Positions 1-9,730 of a stretch of 64,000 nucleotides of DNA are shown here, piece after piece (position 1 is the stretch's first letter; the number at the start of each line of letters is the position of its first letter). Below the pieces are notes generated by a model that saw only the letters and a list, made by a program, of their open reading frames with translations, was not told where the DNA came from and did not search any database. A program made the translations under genes and the position numbers. Where the stretch lies: assembly GCA_963779805.1 (NCBI GenBank), contig CAVZZN010000007.1, forward strand, positions 372,001-436,000, written 5' to 3'. Source of the stretch: CAIWHR01 sp963779805 (GTDB lineage Bacteria > Pseudomonadota > Gammaproteobacteria > Burkholderiales > Casimicrobiaceae).

Positions 1-16
1 CGCCTTCGATTGCCAT
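1..16 (-). CDS. nuoB: NADH-quinone oxidoreductase subunit B (5' end only)
   Basis: Only the first codons are inside the window: ATG at 16-14 reads M-A-I-E-G and runs off the left edge. This matches the usual betaproteobacterial NuoB start, and the position 17 bases after the nuoA stop fits the nuoA-nuoB order of complex I operons. The rest of the gene lies outside, so the call rests on context and five residues. Confidence 0.75.
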
Positions 17-33
17 TGGCTCGAACCCCGTGA

Positions 34-390
34 CTATTCCCACTCCAGCGCGCCCTTCTTCCACTCGTAGACGAAGCCGACCACGAGGATCGCCAGGAAG
101 ATCATCATCGCGACGAAGCCGGCGAACCCGATCTCCTGCAGCACCACGGCCCAGGGGAAGAGGAATGCGATCTCGAGATCGAACAGGATGAACAGGATCG
201 CGACGAGGTAATACCTCACGTCGAACTTCATCCGCGCGTCCTCGAACGCCTCGAATCCGCACTCGTACGGTGAGAGCTTCTCCGCGTCGGGTTTGTTCGG
301 CGAAACGAGCTTGCCGACGGAGAGCAGCACCGCGGCGAGGAGGAGACCGAACAGGATGAAAAGCAGGATGGGGAAGTACTGTTCCAGCAT
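34..390 (-). CDS. nuoA: NADH-quinone oxidoreductase subunit A
   Basis: A 118-residue membrane subunit of proton-pumping complex I (NDH-1). It has three hydrophobic segments (about residues 8-28, 62-82 and 88-108) and the family hallmark KLSPYECGFE near residue 39, in the loop whose Cys is conserved in NuoA/ND3, followed by RYYLVAILFILFDLEIAFLF. The length is normal for the family. It is the first nuo gene here, transcribed toward the left edge with nuoB following. tRNA-Leu, secG and tpiA lie upstream on the same strand, the usual betaproteobacterial order. Confidence 0.97.
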   Translation of the reverse strand: MLEQYFPILLFILFGLLLAAVLLSVGKLVSPNKPDAEKLSPYECGFEAFEDARMKFDVRYYLVAILFILFDLEIAFLFPWAVVLQEIGFAGFVAMMIFLAILVVGFVYEWKKGALEWE

Positions 391-632
391 GTGCTAGCAG
401 CCTCCACGGCCGACGGCCGCATCAGCCTGCCCTCGCGTGTGTGGCGTCGCCCGACCAACATTCCACGGCCCGCGCGCCGGCGACTTGGAGGTGCGCGCGC
501 AGGAAACGGCTACTGCCGAATGCCACCCCGCCTTGCGGCAGGTTACGCGCGTCGCAGACCGGAGGCATCGCCGGCACGACGCGCCGGTGCAAGCCAGCGC
601 TGTTGCGCACGGCGGCATACACGCCGATCCGT

Positions 633-717
633 TGGTGCCGACGGCGAGACTCGAACTCGCACGGCTTTCGCCACTGCCCCCTCAAGACAGCGTGTCTACC
701 AATTTCACCACGTCGGC
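633..717 (-). tRNA. tRNA-Leu (anticodon GAG)
   Basis: The reverse complement folds as an 85-nt class II tRNA. Acceptor arms GCCGACG and CGTCGGC pair fully. The anticodon loop is TTGAGGG with GAG in the middle on a five-pair stem. A long variable arm follows, the T loop is GTTCGAGTC, the discriminator is A, and CCA is encoded. The long variable arm and anticodon GAG both indicate leucine. It sits between secG and nuoA, as in many betaproteobacteria. Confidence 0.97.
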
Positions 718-780
718 ACTGCACTATCTCGCGGACACTTTCCCGCGCCGGGCGACGGGCGCCCGGAAACCGCAAACCAG

Positions 781-1212
781 CTACTTCGGCACGTCGCCCG
801 CCTTGGACGCCGGCCCCGCCGGGGCCCCACCCTTGGCGGGCTCCGCCGGCGCTGCGGGCGTGCTCGACGCCGGCGCGGCCGGAGCCGTGGTCGGTGCCGC
901 CGGAACGTCGCTCGCCTTCGCGGGCGGCAACTGGTCCATGACGCCTTGCTGCACGGCGCTGCCCGGCGTCGAGCGACTCGATGCGTACCACGTGAGGCCG
1001 AGGCTCGTCGCGAAGAACACCGCGGCGAGGATCCCCGTGGTACGCGACAGGAAATTGGCCGAGCCGGATGCGCCGAACAGGCTGCCCGACGCACCGCTGC
1101 CGAAGGCCGCGCCCATGTCGGCGCCCTTGCCGTGCTGCAACAGCACGAAGCCGCAAATGGCCACTGCGACCGCGACGTGCGCGACGAGCAGCAGCGTTTC
1201 CAGAATGCTCAT
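781..1212 (-). CDS. secG: Preprotein translocase subunit SecG
   Basis: A 143-residue inner-membrane protein with two hydrophobic helices (about residues 4-24 and 55-77) around the conserved SecG loop QHGKGADMGAAFGSGASGS and the segment SANFLSRTT. It is the accessory subunit of SecYEG that assists SecA-driven export. The C-terminal 55 residues are Ala/Pro-rich and low in complexity, which is common in betaproteobacterial SecG and makes the protein longer than the E. coli form. It lies 39 bases downstream of tpiA on the same strand, so co-transcription from the promoter at 2132-2161 is likely. Confidence 0.96.
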   Translation of the reverse strand: MSILETLLLVAHVAVAVAICGFVLLQHGKGADMGAAFGSGASGSLFGASGSANFLSRTTGILAAVFFATSLGLTWYASSRSTPGSAVQQGVMDQLPPAKASDVPAAPTTAPAAPASSTPAAPAEPAKGGAPAGPASKAGDVPK

Positions 1213-1251
1213 TCAGTGCTCCAGGCGATTGCGTGCCATGAGAGGGGCTGG

Positions 1252-1986
<735 letters not shown>

Positions 1987-2131
1987 GGCCGATCCGTGCC
2001 AGGTGCTGCATGCCAGTGGGTGTTGCGTGCTGCCTGCGGTGTTGCGTGCTACCGCCGGGTGCTTGCGGCCCGGTCCCGCGCGCTGCGGCGGCGGCCCGGA
2101 AACGATCCGGACGCGTCCGCAAAACTTTTCG

Positions 2132-2161
2132 ATTATACCGCCCCGGCGCTCGGCGGGGCAA
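2132..2161 (-). promoter_or_regulatory. Sigma-70-type promoter of tpiA-secG-(tRNA-Leu)-nuo
   Basis: On the minus strand TTGCCC (2161-2156) and TATAAT (2137-2132) are separated by 18 bases. This is the best housekeeping-type promoter seen in the window. It lies 146 bases upstream of the tpiA start. A GC-rich inverted repeat (GCCCCG / CGGGGC) falls in the spacer and may serve as the tctA transcript end, but it has no U-run. Confidence 0.6.
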
Positions 2162-2173
2162 CGGAAGGCAGCG

Positions 2174-3687
2174 TCAGGCGGCGCTGTCGCTCGGCTCCAC
2201 GCCCGCGAGACGGCGCAGCCTGCGCAGCAGGAGTGGAAGGAACCACACGGCCAGCGTGAGCGCGCCGAGCGTGGCGGCTACAGGGCGCTCGAAGAATGCG
2301 AGCCAGTTGCCGTCGGACTTGATCATCGACGTGACGAAGTTCTGCTCGAGCATTCCGCCCAGCACCACCCCGAGGATCGACGGCGCGATCGGAAAATCGT
2401 TCTCCTCGAGGATGAACGCCGCCACGCCGGCGATCATCATCACGCCGATGTCGAATGCGGTGTTGTTGATGGCGAACGCGCCGACCACGCAGAACAGCAT
2501 GATGGTGGGCATCAGGAGGTTGCGCGGGACGAGCAGGATGCGCTTGGCGACCTTGATGCACAGGAATCCGAGCGGCACCATGATGATGTTGGCGATGATG
2601 AACAGCAGGTACACGGCGTAGATGTTCTGCGGGTTCGTGGTGAACAGCGTTGGACCCGGATTCATGTTCTTCATGTAGAGCACCCCGATCACGATAGCGG
2701 TGATCGAGTCGCCGGGAATGCCGAACACCAGCGCGGGAATCCAGGCGCCCGCAAGCGCGCTGTTGTTGGCGGAGCCGCTTTCGACGATGCCTTCCACGTG
2801 CCCGGTGCCGAACTTCTCGGGCTCCTTCGGAGAATTTCTTCGACACCGCGTACGACATCCACGCCGCGATGTCGGCGCCGGCGCCGGGCAACGCTCCGAC
2901 CAGCGTGCCGAGCACGCTGCCGCGCAGGATCTGCATCGGATACTTGACCGCGAGCCGCCACATGCCCGCGAACACGTTGCCGATCGGCTGGTCGACGATC
3001 GTGGAGCGCGGGATTGACGTCGACCGCGTAGCGCAGGATCTCGGAGATGGCGAACATCCCGATCATCAGCGGAATCAGCTCGATGCCGCCGAGCAGCTCC
3101 GTGCTGCCGAAGGTGAAGCGCGGGATCGCGGCGGGATTGTTGAGTCCGACGCACGCGACGAGCAGGCCCAGCAGCAGCGACACGAAGCCCTTGAGCGGAC
3201 GATCCGACGTGATCACCACGGCGCACGTGAGGCCCAGGAGCACGAGCCAGAAGTATTCGAACGAGCTGAACTTGAGCGCGAACTCGGCCAGCGCAGGCGC
3301 AGAGACCATCAGCACGGCGGTGCCGAAGAGCCCGCCGACGGCGGAGAACACGAGGCCTGCGCCGAGCGCCGTTTCCGCCAGGCCCTTGCGCGTCATCGCA
3401 TAGGCCTCGTCCGTGTACGCGGCCGAGGCCGGCGTTCCGGGCATGCGCATGAGGCACCCGGGAATGTCGCCCGAGAAGATCGCCATCGCCGTTGCCGTGA
3501 CGATCGCGGCGATCGCCGGGATCGGCGCCATGAAGAACGTCACGGGGATGAGCAGCGCCGTCGCCATCGTCGCAGTCAGGCCTGGCACCGCGCCGACGAA
3601 CAGCCCGAACACCGATGCGCCCAGCATCACCACGATCGTGTAGGGATGGAGCACCATCCCGAACGCCTGCAGCCACGCGTCGCTCAT
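2174..3687 (-). CDS. tctA: Tripartite tricarboxylate transporter, large membrane subunit TctA (two frame breaks)
   Basis: Large permease of a TTT-family carboxylate transporter. About 500 residues and many transmembrane helices are readable, but across three frames. The N-terminal part (from MSDAWLQAFGMVLHPYTI, with GAVPGLTATMA near residue 32) is intact to about base 3007. A middle piece carries the second TctA signature LVGALPGAGADIAAWMSY to about 2830. The C-terminal half (ESGSANNSALAGAWIPALVFGIPGDS onward) runs to the stop. Each piece aligns end to end with the family, so single-base indels, probably assembly errors, explain the breaks better than decay. It begins 7 bases after the tctB stop and works with TctB and the periplasmic TctC. 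Confidence 0.93.
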
Positions 3688-3694
3688 GGATACA

Positions 3695-4177
3695 TCACCA
3701 TGCGATGCCCTGCAGCACGCCCCAGGGCAACGGCACGCGCAGGAGCTTGTAGAAGGCGTAGTGGATCACCAGCGTGATCGCGAGTGCGACGGGAACGATG
3801 CGCGCAGGCTTCACGCCGAACACGGCGAACAGCGCGGCGAGGTAGATCGTGCCGGTGACGACGAACCCGAGGGCATCGACCGCCAAGATGTAGAACACGT
3901 TGACCGCGAGCGTGACCACGAGCGCGAGCACGCGCTGCGGCACGCGTGTCCACGCCGCCGGGCGTATCCAGTGCACGTGCTCGCCGCTCTTGCGCAGCGC
4001 GAGACCCTTGAGTATCAGCAGCGCGCCGCAGATCGCGAGGCCGACGCCGATGACACCGGGCATGAGCGCCGGGCCGTACTTCTGGCCCGGGATCGTCGGA
4101 AAGCTTTGAATGTGGACGAGGAGCGCCGCCGCGAGCAGCAGCAGCAGCGCCCCCCAGATCGCGTCGTTGATGCGCAT
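3695..4177 (-). CDS. tctB: Tripartite tricarboxylate transporter, small membrane subunit TctB
   Basis: A 160-residue protein with four hydrophobic stretches and the TctB-type PTIPGQKYGPALMPGVIG segment after helix 1. It is the small integral-membrane partner of TctA in sodium-coupled carboxylate uptake. Length and helix count fit the family. Its ATG directly abuts the tctC stop codon with no gap, and tctA follows 7 bases on, so the three are a tight operon in the order C-B-A. Confidence 0.92.
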   Translation of the reverse strand: MRINDAIWGALLLLLAAALLVHIQSFPTIPGQKYGPALMPGVIGVGLAICGALLILKGLALRKSGEHVHWIRPAAWTRVPQRVLALVVTLAVNVFYILAVDALGFVVTGTIYLAALFAVFGVKPARIVPVALAITLVIHYAFYKLLRVPLPWGVLQGIAW

Positions 4178-5150
4178 CTACTTCGCGATGCCGACGGCCT
4201 TCATCGTGGCGCCGAGGTCGGCATCCGACTTCGCCATGATCTTCGCGAACTCCTCGGGACCGGCGTAGGCCACGCCGTAGCCCTGCTTCGCCATGAAGTC
4301 GGTGTACTCCTTGCTCTCGACGACCTGCTTCAATGCCGTCGACGAGCTTGTCGCGCGCTTCGGCGGGAATGCCCTTCGGTGCGCCGATGCCACGCCACAC
4401 CGCGAGCGTCCAGTTGCTGCCGGTCGCCTCCTTCAGCGTCGGCAGTTTCGGATAGAGCGCCACGTGCTTGTCGGCCATCACGGCGAGCGGCCGAACCTTG
4501 CCGGCATCGATCAGTGCGCGCGCTTCGGGCAACGACACCGGAGCGATCTGCACGCCGCCGGCCACCATGTCCTGCAGGCCCGGCGCGGCGCCGTTCGAAG
4601 GTACCCACGCGACGGTGGCGGGATCCATCTTCAGGTCGGACAGCATGCCCGCGAGCGCGAGATGCCAGATACCGCCCTGACCGGTGCCCGACGCCTTCAT
4701 CTTGCCCGGGTTCGCACGAATCGCGGCGACGAGGTCGCTCGCGGTCTTGTAGGGTGAATCGGCAGCGACGGAGAGGCCCGCCGGATCGACGTTGACGAGG
4801 CCGATCGGCGTGTACGACGCGCCGGTGAGGTCGGTGAGGCCCTGCCAGTGCATCATCCCGATCTCGACCGTCAGCATGCCGATCGTGTAGCCGTCCGGTG
4901 CCGCCGACGCGATCGCCGCGTGGCCGACGACGCCGCTGCCGCCGGTGCGGTTCACGACGTTGATGGGCTGCTTGAGCTCCTTCTCCAGCAGCGAGCCGAT
5001 GATGCGCGCGGTGGCATCGGTGCCGCCTCCCGCAGCCCAAGGCACGATCAGCGTGATCGGACGATCCGGATACGCGGCGGCCGCGCTGCCTGCAGCGAGC
5101 ACCGACGCGAGGGCGATGGCGCCGAGCACGGCGCCCTTCAGCAATTTCAT
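4178..5150 (-). CDS. tctC: Tripartite tricarboxylate transporter substrate-binding protein, Bug/TctC family (one frame break)
   Basis: A periplasmic binding protein of about 324 residues. A signal peptide (about residues 1-26, ending SAAAA) precedes the mature start YPDRPITLIVPWAAGGGTDATAR, the standard Bug-family N terminus that contacts the bound carboxylate. VVNRTGGSGVVGH and the LPEARALIDAGKVRPLAVM region are also typical. Near base 4335 the frame changes, and the last 70 residues (ESKEYTDFMAKQGYGVAYAGPEEFAK) are read in another frame. Substrate cannot be deduced. It leads the tct operon, with a weak promoter at 5242-5270. Confidence 0.93.
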
Positions 5151-5241
5151 CGTAAATCCTCCACGCTGCGGATACGTTCGAGTCGCATCGGGCGCGCAGC
5201 GTTCGCCCGTTGCCGGCTTGCGGTTGGCCTACAAACGCAGC

Positions 5242-5270
5242 AGTGTGCAGTCGCTGCCCGGACTGGTCAA
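5242..5270 (-). promoter_or_regulatory. Possible promoter of the tctCBA operon
   Basis: On the minus strand TTGACC (5270-5265) is followed after 17 bases by CACACT (5247-5242). It lies about 92 bases upstream of the tctC start. The -35 is good and the -10 poor, so a regulator may be needed. Confidence 0.35.
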
Positions 5271-5278
5271 GTGGCCTT

Positions 5279-5298
5279 ACCGGTCGTCGCCGACCGGT
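5279..5298. promoter_or_regulatory. Perfect inverted repeat between the peptide-ABC and tct operons
   Basis: ACCGGTCG (5279-5286) and CGACCGGT (5291-5298) form perfect 8-base arms around TCGC. It lies 11 bases after the stop of the last ABC ATPase gene and just upstream of the tctC -35. It could be a transcription end for the ABC operon (no U-run follows) or an operator for tctC. Confidence 0.4.
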
Positions 5299-5308
5299 CA
5301 CCGAAATC

Positions 5309-6346
5309 TCAGGCGGACGGCGCACCCGGCGATGCGAGCTCGCGGTGACAGGCGCATTGCCGGCCCTCCGCGGTCGACGCCAGGGCGGGCATCGACTCGC
5401 GGCAGACGGGAAGCACGTGGGGACAGCGCGTGTGAAACGGGCATCCGCGCAGCCGGGCCGTCGGCGGCGGCGCATCGCCCGGCACCGGAACGAACACGCG
5501 CTTGCCCGGGGTGACCGGCGCCACGTTGGCGAGCAGCGCGTTGGCGTAGGGATGCAGCGGCGCGCGCATCACGTCGTCGACAGGCCCCGTCTCCACGATG
5601 CGACCGCGGCACATCACGACGAGGCGATCGCTGACGTGCGCGACGGGCTCGGGCTCGCGGCCGAGCAGAAGGCACGCGAGACCGAGCGTCTGGCGCAGGT
5701 CGAGCACGAGGTCGAGGATCTGCGCGCGCTCCAGCATGTCGAGGCGCGCCAGCGCGTCGTCGATGACGACGAGCTCCGGCTTTACCGCAAGGGCGCGGGC
5801 GAGCGCGATGCGCACGCACTGGCCGGCGGTGAACTCGCGCGGCTGCAGGCGCATCAGCATCGGATCGAGCCCGACGCGGTTCAGCTGCAACGCGACGTAT
5901 TCGACCTGCTGCTTGCGCGTGATCATGTGATGCGCGAGCGGTCCCTCGCCAACCAGATCGAGCACGCGCCACCGCGGATCGAGCGCAGCGCGCGCATCGG
6001 CGTGCACGAGCTGAACGCGACACGCGCAAGGGCGCTCGTCGCGACTCGGCGCGTCGTCCCACGCGCGTCCTTTCCAGCGGCGCACGCCTGCGCTCGGCTC
6101 GACCAGTCCGGCGCAGATGCGTGCGAGCGTCGACGTTCCGCAGCCGCTTTCGCCCAGGACGCCCACGATCTCGCCGCCGCGGATCGCAAGATCGACGCCT
6201 TCGAGCGCGGGCGCGCGCGGCGCCGTCCTCCACCCGCGAGCGGCGACAGCCGGTTCGCCGTCGCAGCTCACCCCGCGCAGCTCCAGCAGCGCCGGCACCG
6301 CGTCGAGCGCGGCGGCGATGAGATCCGGCGAAGCGACCTGGTTCAT
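5309..6346 (-). CDS. Peptide/nickel-type ABC transporter ATP-binding protein 2, degenerate ATPase motifs
   Basis: A 345-residue OppF/DppF-like nucleotide-binding protein. The start is ATG at 6346, overlapping the upstream gene by ATGA. The fold is clear, with a typical oligopeptide C-terminal extension (GCPFHTRCPHVLPVC near residue 305). However, the Walker A reads GESGCGTST, with Thr in place of the essential Lys. The signature is FTAGQ instead of LSGGQ, Walker B ends in DD rather than DE, the Q-loop Gln is His, and the H-loop position is Arg (LLLGREPEP). By family knowledge such a subunit should not hydrolyse ATP. It is the last gene of a four-gene transporter operon. Confidence 0.88.
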   Translation of the reverse strand: MNQVASPDLIAAALDAVPALLELRGVSCDGEPAVAARGWRTAPRAPALEGVDLAIRGGEIVGVLGESGCGTSTLARICAGLVEPSAGVRRWKGRAWDDAPSRDERPCACRVQLVHADARAALDPRWRVLDLVGEGPLAHHMITRKQQVEYVALQLNRVGLDPMLMRLQPREFTAGQCVRIALARALAVKPELVVIDDALARLDMLERAQILDLVLDLRQTLGLACLLLGREPEPVAHVSDRLVVMCRGRIVETGPVDDVMRAPLHPYANALLANVAPVTPGKRVFVPVPGDAPPPTARLRGCPFHTRCPHVLPVCRESMPALASTAEGRQCACHRELASPGAPSA

Positions 6347-7335
6347 GACACCACCCGGATGAGCGGCAGCGGGTTGTGACAGCGTACGACGCGGCGCTGA
6401 CCCGTGTCGCCGACCGTGCGCAGCGCGGGAACGGCGACGCACGAGCCGATCGCGCGCTCGCAGACGCTGCGATACGTGCAGCCCACCGCACGGCGGGCCT
6501 GCGCCGCCGGCGGCCCGGGCTGGGCACGCAGGCGCGAGCGCCCCGGCACGCGCGAGGGCAATGCATTGATCAAGGCACGAGTATACGGATGCGCCGGCGC
6601 CGCGAGCACGTCGGCGGCCTTGCCGGCCTCGACGACGCGGCCGGCGTGCAGGATGGCGAGCCGGTCGGCGAACGCAGTGGCGAGCTCGAGATCACGGGTG
6701 GCGAGCAGCATGGCGGCGCCGGTGTCGCGCAGGAATTCCTGCAACGCGAGCAGCATCTGGCCCTTGGCCGTCGGATCGAGCGCTTCGGCCGGCTCGTCGG
6801 CGACCACGAGCGCCGGCTCGTGCACGAGCGCGATCGCCATGGCGGCACGCTGGCGCGCTCCGGCGCCGAGCTCGTGCGGGTACGCATGCAGCCACTCCTC
6901 GGGGGCGTGCATCCCGACGCGCATGATCGCAGCACGCGCGAGCAGGCGCGCCGCTTCCGGCGGAATCGCATGGTGCGCGAGGATGCCTTCGAGCATCTGC
7001 GCCTCGATCGGCAGCAGCGGATGCAACGCGGACGCCGGGTCGGGCAGCAGCGCCGCGATGCGCCGGCCGCGCAGGTCTTCCAGCATCTCGGGGGCGAGCG
7101 TGCGCAAGTCCTCGCCCTGGAAGATCACGCGTCCCGCCGTGATCGCGGCCGGCGGATCGACCTGCCCAAGCACCACGTCGATGAGCGTCGACTTGCCCGC
7201 GCCGGCCTCGCCCACGACGGCCATCACCTCGCCCTCCGCGACGGACAGCGACACGTCCTGCAGGATCCTGATGCCGCCTGCCGGCGTGCGTACCTCGGTG
7301 ACCAGGCCGTCGAGTTCGAGCAGCGGCTCGCTCAC
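6343..7335 (-). CDS. Peptide/nickel-type ABC transporter ATP-binding protein 1, partly degenerate
   Basis: A 330-residue OppD/DppD-like protein. GTG at 7335 is chosen because it overlaps the permease stop by GTGA and gives the normal start SEPLLELDGL. Walker A GEAGAGKST and Walker B LVVADEP are intact. The signature reads LGAGARQR (usually LSGGMRQR), the Q-loop Gln is replaced by Pro (LLPDPASALHPL), and the H-loop is TRDL rather than THDL. The C terminus has the Cys-rich peptide-transporter tail (CTYRSVCERAIGSC). In the raw sequence the permease and this gene look fused only because of a frame break upstream. Confidence 0.88.
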   Translation of the reverse strand: MSEPLLELDGLVTEVRTPAGGIRILQDVSLSVAEGEVMAVVGEAGAGKSTLIDVVLGQVDPPAAITAGRVIFQGEDLRTLAPEMLEDLRGRRIAALLPDPASALHPLLPIEAQMLEGILAHHAIPPEAARLLARAAIMRVGMHAPEEWLHAYPHELGAGARQRAAMAIALVHEPALVVADEPAEALDPTAKGQMLLALQEFLRDTGAAMLLATRDLELATAFADRLAILHAGRVVEAGKAADVLAAPAHPYTRALINALPSRVPGRSRLRAQPGPPAAQARRAVGCTYRSVCERAIGSCVAVPALRTVGDTGQRRVVRCHNPLPLIRVVS

Positions 7336-8118
7336 GCACTCGCTCCGAACGCGCGAATCCTTGCCGCGAGCACGTCGAGCGCGAGCAGCGAAGCGCAGAG
7401 CAACACGGCAGCGCCCGCGCCTTGCGCCGGCGAGAGCGATTGCGCGATGACGCCACCCAGCGATGCGTCGGCCCCGGGCGCGAGACCCAGGAACGCGATC
7501 GTTGCATGCGCCGTGGCCGCGCAACGCAATCGGGCCTGCAAGCGGCAGCAGCAGCAGCCGGCTCGCGCAGTTCGGCAGCACGTGCCGCCGCCAAACGTGG
7601 CTTGCGGGCAGCGCAAGCCCGCGCGCTGCCTCGACGTACGGCTGCGCGCGCTCGCGCTCCACGATCGAGAGCGCATCGCGCGCATAGCGCAGGCACTGGC
7701 TCGCCGCGATCGCAGCAACGAGCGAGCCGGCATGCACGCCGGCGACGGCGATGCAACCGAGCACCAGCAGCAGCAACGGAATGCCGGCGACACCGCGCAA
7801 CGCAGGGCGCACGATCTCGCGCCAACCGCGTGCGCTCGCTGCCATCCCGATGCCGATCGCGCTGCCCGCGACCCAGGCGATCACCGTCGCGACGAGCGCC
7901 GGGCCGAAGGTGCCGCGCCATGCGTCGAGCGCCGCGTGCGCTGCCGCCACGAGCGTGCGGATCTGCGTGGCTCCGTCGGCCGGCGGCACCGCGACCGCCG
8001 CCACGACGAGCAGCAGCATGACCGCTGCCGCTGCGCGCACGCGAGCGTCGCGCACGAGAGCGCGAAGGTCGCCCGCCGGCGCGGCGGCGTGCAGGGTCCC
8101 GGTCAGCGCGGGAGGCAC
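7332..8118 (-). CDS. Peptide/nickel-type ABC transporter permease 2, DppC-like (one frame break)
   Basis: A membrane permease of about 262 residues. The chosen start is GTG at 8118, two bases after the dppB-like stop. It has five or six hydrophobic segments and a recognisable EAA loop (YVEAARGLALPASHVWRRHVLPN). Near base 7515 the frame changes; the C-terminal 60 residues continue as ATIAFLGLAPGADASLGGVI, the conserved DppC end, in another frame. It pairs with the permease encoded upstream. The protein is very Ala-rich and shorter than typical DppC (about 290). Confidence 0.82.
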
Positions 8119-8119
8119 G

Positions 8120-9058
8120 TCAGGCGCTCCCCTTCGGGCGAGGATCGAGCGCGCGCGCCGCGCCGAGCGCGATCCCGCGCGAAACGGCCGTGGCCGCGGC
8201 GAGGATCGCGAAGCACGCGCTCGCCACCGGGAGATCACCGGCCGCAATGCTCGCCACGAGCAGATGCCCGATGCCCGGCCACCCGATGACGTTCTCCACC
8301 ACGCACGCGAGCGCCAGCAGCAGCGCCAGCACGCGCCAGGCGAGCCCGGCAGCCGTGACGATCAGGAGCGGGCGCAGCAGCGCGGCGACGATGCGCGTGC
8401 GCGGAATGCCCTGCGCTCGCGCAAACCGCATCCAGGGCGCCGACGATGCGGCACGCAACTGCGCGCTGGTCGCGTCGACGATGCCTGGCGTGACCGCGAC
8501 GGCCAGCACGAGGATGCACGCGAGAGCGGCGGGCGACGCAAGCAGCGCAAGCCACGACACGTCGCCAGCGTTTCCGGCAAGGAGCGCGAGCAGCGCCTCC
8601 GGCACGGGGCCGACGGCCGAAGCCGCGAAACGTGCGGTCAGGAACGCCGGCACCGCAAGCGCGGCCGCGCTCAGGATCGCGACCGCGCTGCGCACCGACG
8701 CGGCGACGGCAGTGGCCCCCCAGACACCGGCGAGCAGGCCTGCGAGCAGTGCGAGGGCCGCCGCCGGCACGACCAGCACCGCGGTCGCGGCGAGTGCAGT
8801 GCCTGCCGAATGCCACGCGCGCGGCGTCGGTCGGAGCTGCACGAGATCGGGCACCCCGCGCTCGGCTCGGCCACGCGCTGCGCCGAGCGGCATCCCGGCA
8901 ACCGGAGGGCGGCTGTCGGCATGAACACCTGGCGCCATGCCCTGCACCGTCGTCGAAGGCGCGATCGCGGGCACCACGCGCGCGAGCGCCACAACCAGCG
9001 CGAGCGCTGCGAGAAAGGTGAGAATCTGAAGGAGGCGCCGAAGGATTGCGATGGTCAT
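8120..9058 (-). CDS. Peptide/nickel-type ABC transporter permease 1, DppB-like
   Basis: A 312-residue inner-membrane protein, uninterrupted, with an N-terminal DppB-type helix (ILRRLLQILTFLAALALV), a periplasmic region, and five further helices. The cytoplasmic EAA loop that docks on the ATPases reads LRAASSAPWMRFARAQGIPRTRIV, and VENVIGWPGIGHLLV is the conserved DppB segment. Ala content is unusually high. It begins the transporter block; upstream, where a binding-protein gene would be expected, only a broken remnant is found. Confidence 0.87.
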   Translation of the reverse strand: MTIAILRRLLQILTFLAALALVVALARVVPAIAPSTTVQGMAPGVHADSRPPVAGMPLGAARGRAERGVPDLVQLRPTPRAWHSAGTALAATAVLVVPAAALALLAGLLAGVWGATAVAASVRSAVAILSAAALAVPAFLTARFAASAVGPVPEALLALLAGNAGDVSWLALLASPAALACILVLAVAVTPGIVDATSAQLRAASSAPWMRFARAQGIPRTRIVAALLRPLLIVTAAGLAWRVLALLLALACVVENVIGWPGIGHLLVASIAAGDLPVASACFAILAAATAVSRGIALGAARALDPRPKGSA

Positions 9059-9220
9059 CGTCAGCGCCTCGTGATGGTTCAGGCGGCCGGTGGTCGACGC
9101 GGCCCGCGCGGCCGCGCCCCCGAGCGCGCCACCCCCGAACGGATCATGCGTGACGAGCGCATCGCGGCCGTCCTCACATCACAGAGACGGTCTCGAGGAC
9201 GTTTCGCCGCTCGCGTGACT

Positions 9221-9720
9221 TCATCGTTGCTCCTCCGCCGGAGGGCGCCCGTTGCCAAGATCACCCGGCTCGTCCCATTCATCGCCCGCAGCCTCGTTCG
9301 CGCTCGCGAGCGCCGCGAGCTTGCCCGCGAACGCGTCGCCGTTTCGGGCTGATCGAACTCGGCCAGCCGGCGCGCTGCGGCACTCGACGGCGCGTGGCCG
9401 CGCGGTCCCACGCCGCCGCTTCCGCGATGATGCCATCTTCGTAGCTGGTTTCGGAACGGGGACCCTGTCCGGAACCAGGAACGCCACGTTCCATGCGCCT
9501 GTCCTGCAACAAAGGGCGCGTCGAGCCGCCGGTTCGTCTCCTGCGGCGGGTCTCCGGCGAGGCGCCAGAGCGCGATCGTGTCGGAGCGCAGGCCTTCGTC
9601 GAAGGGCACCACGGCAAGTCGCCCACCGGCATCGTTCCAGAACCGGAACGTGCCGGTGCGGCGGCCGTCGTGGAGCGCGCACCCTGCACGCGGATCTGCC
9701 CGCGCGCCCGGAGGGAGAGC
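9221..9720 (-). pseudogene. Frame-broken coding remnant of unknown family
   Basis: Coding-like sequence continues through this stretch but switches frame at least three times. Readable pieces in order are RTGTFRFWNDAGGRLAVVPF and DEGLRSDTIALWRLAGDPPQ (about 9660-9541), a piece with YEDGIIAEAAAWDRA (about 9440-9395), AAARRLAEFDQPETA, and a C-terminal AFAGKLAALASANEAAGDEW ending at 9221. No family was recognised. Its place before an ABC permease suggests the last part of a lost solute-binding protein gene, but this is inference. Bases 9059-9220 hold nothing recognisable. Confidence 0.4.
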
Positions 9721-9730
9721 GTGTCGGCGC

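Noticed and set aside
6343..8247. Apparent fusion of an ABC permease to an ATPase in one 634-codon frame
   Set aside because: The permease changes frame near 7515 and its proper end and stop (7332) are in another frame; the ATPase has its own GTG start at 7335.
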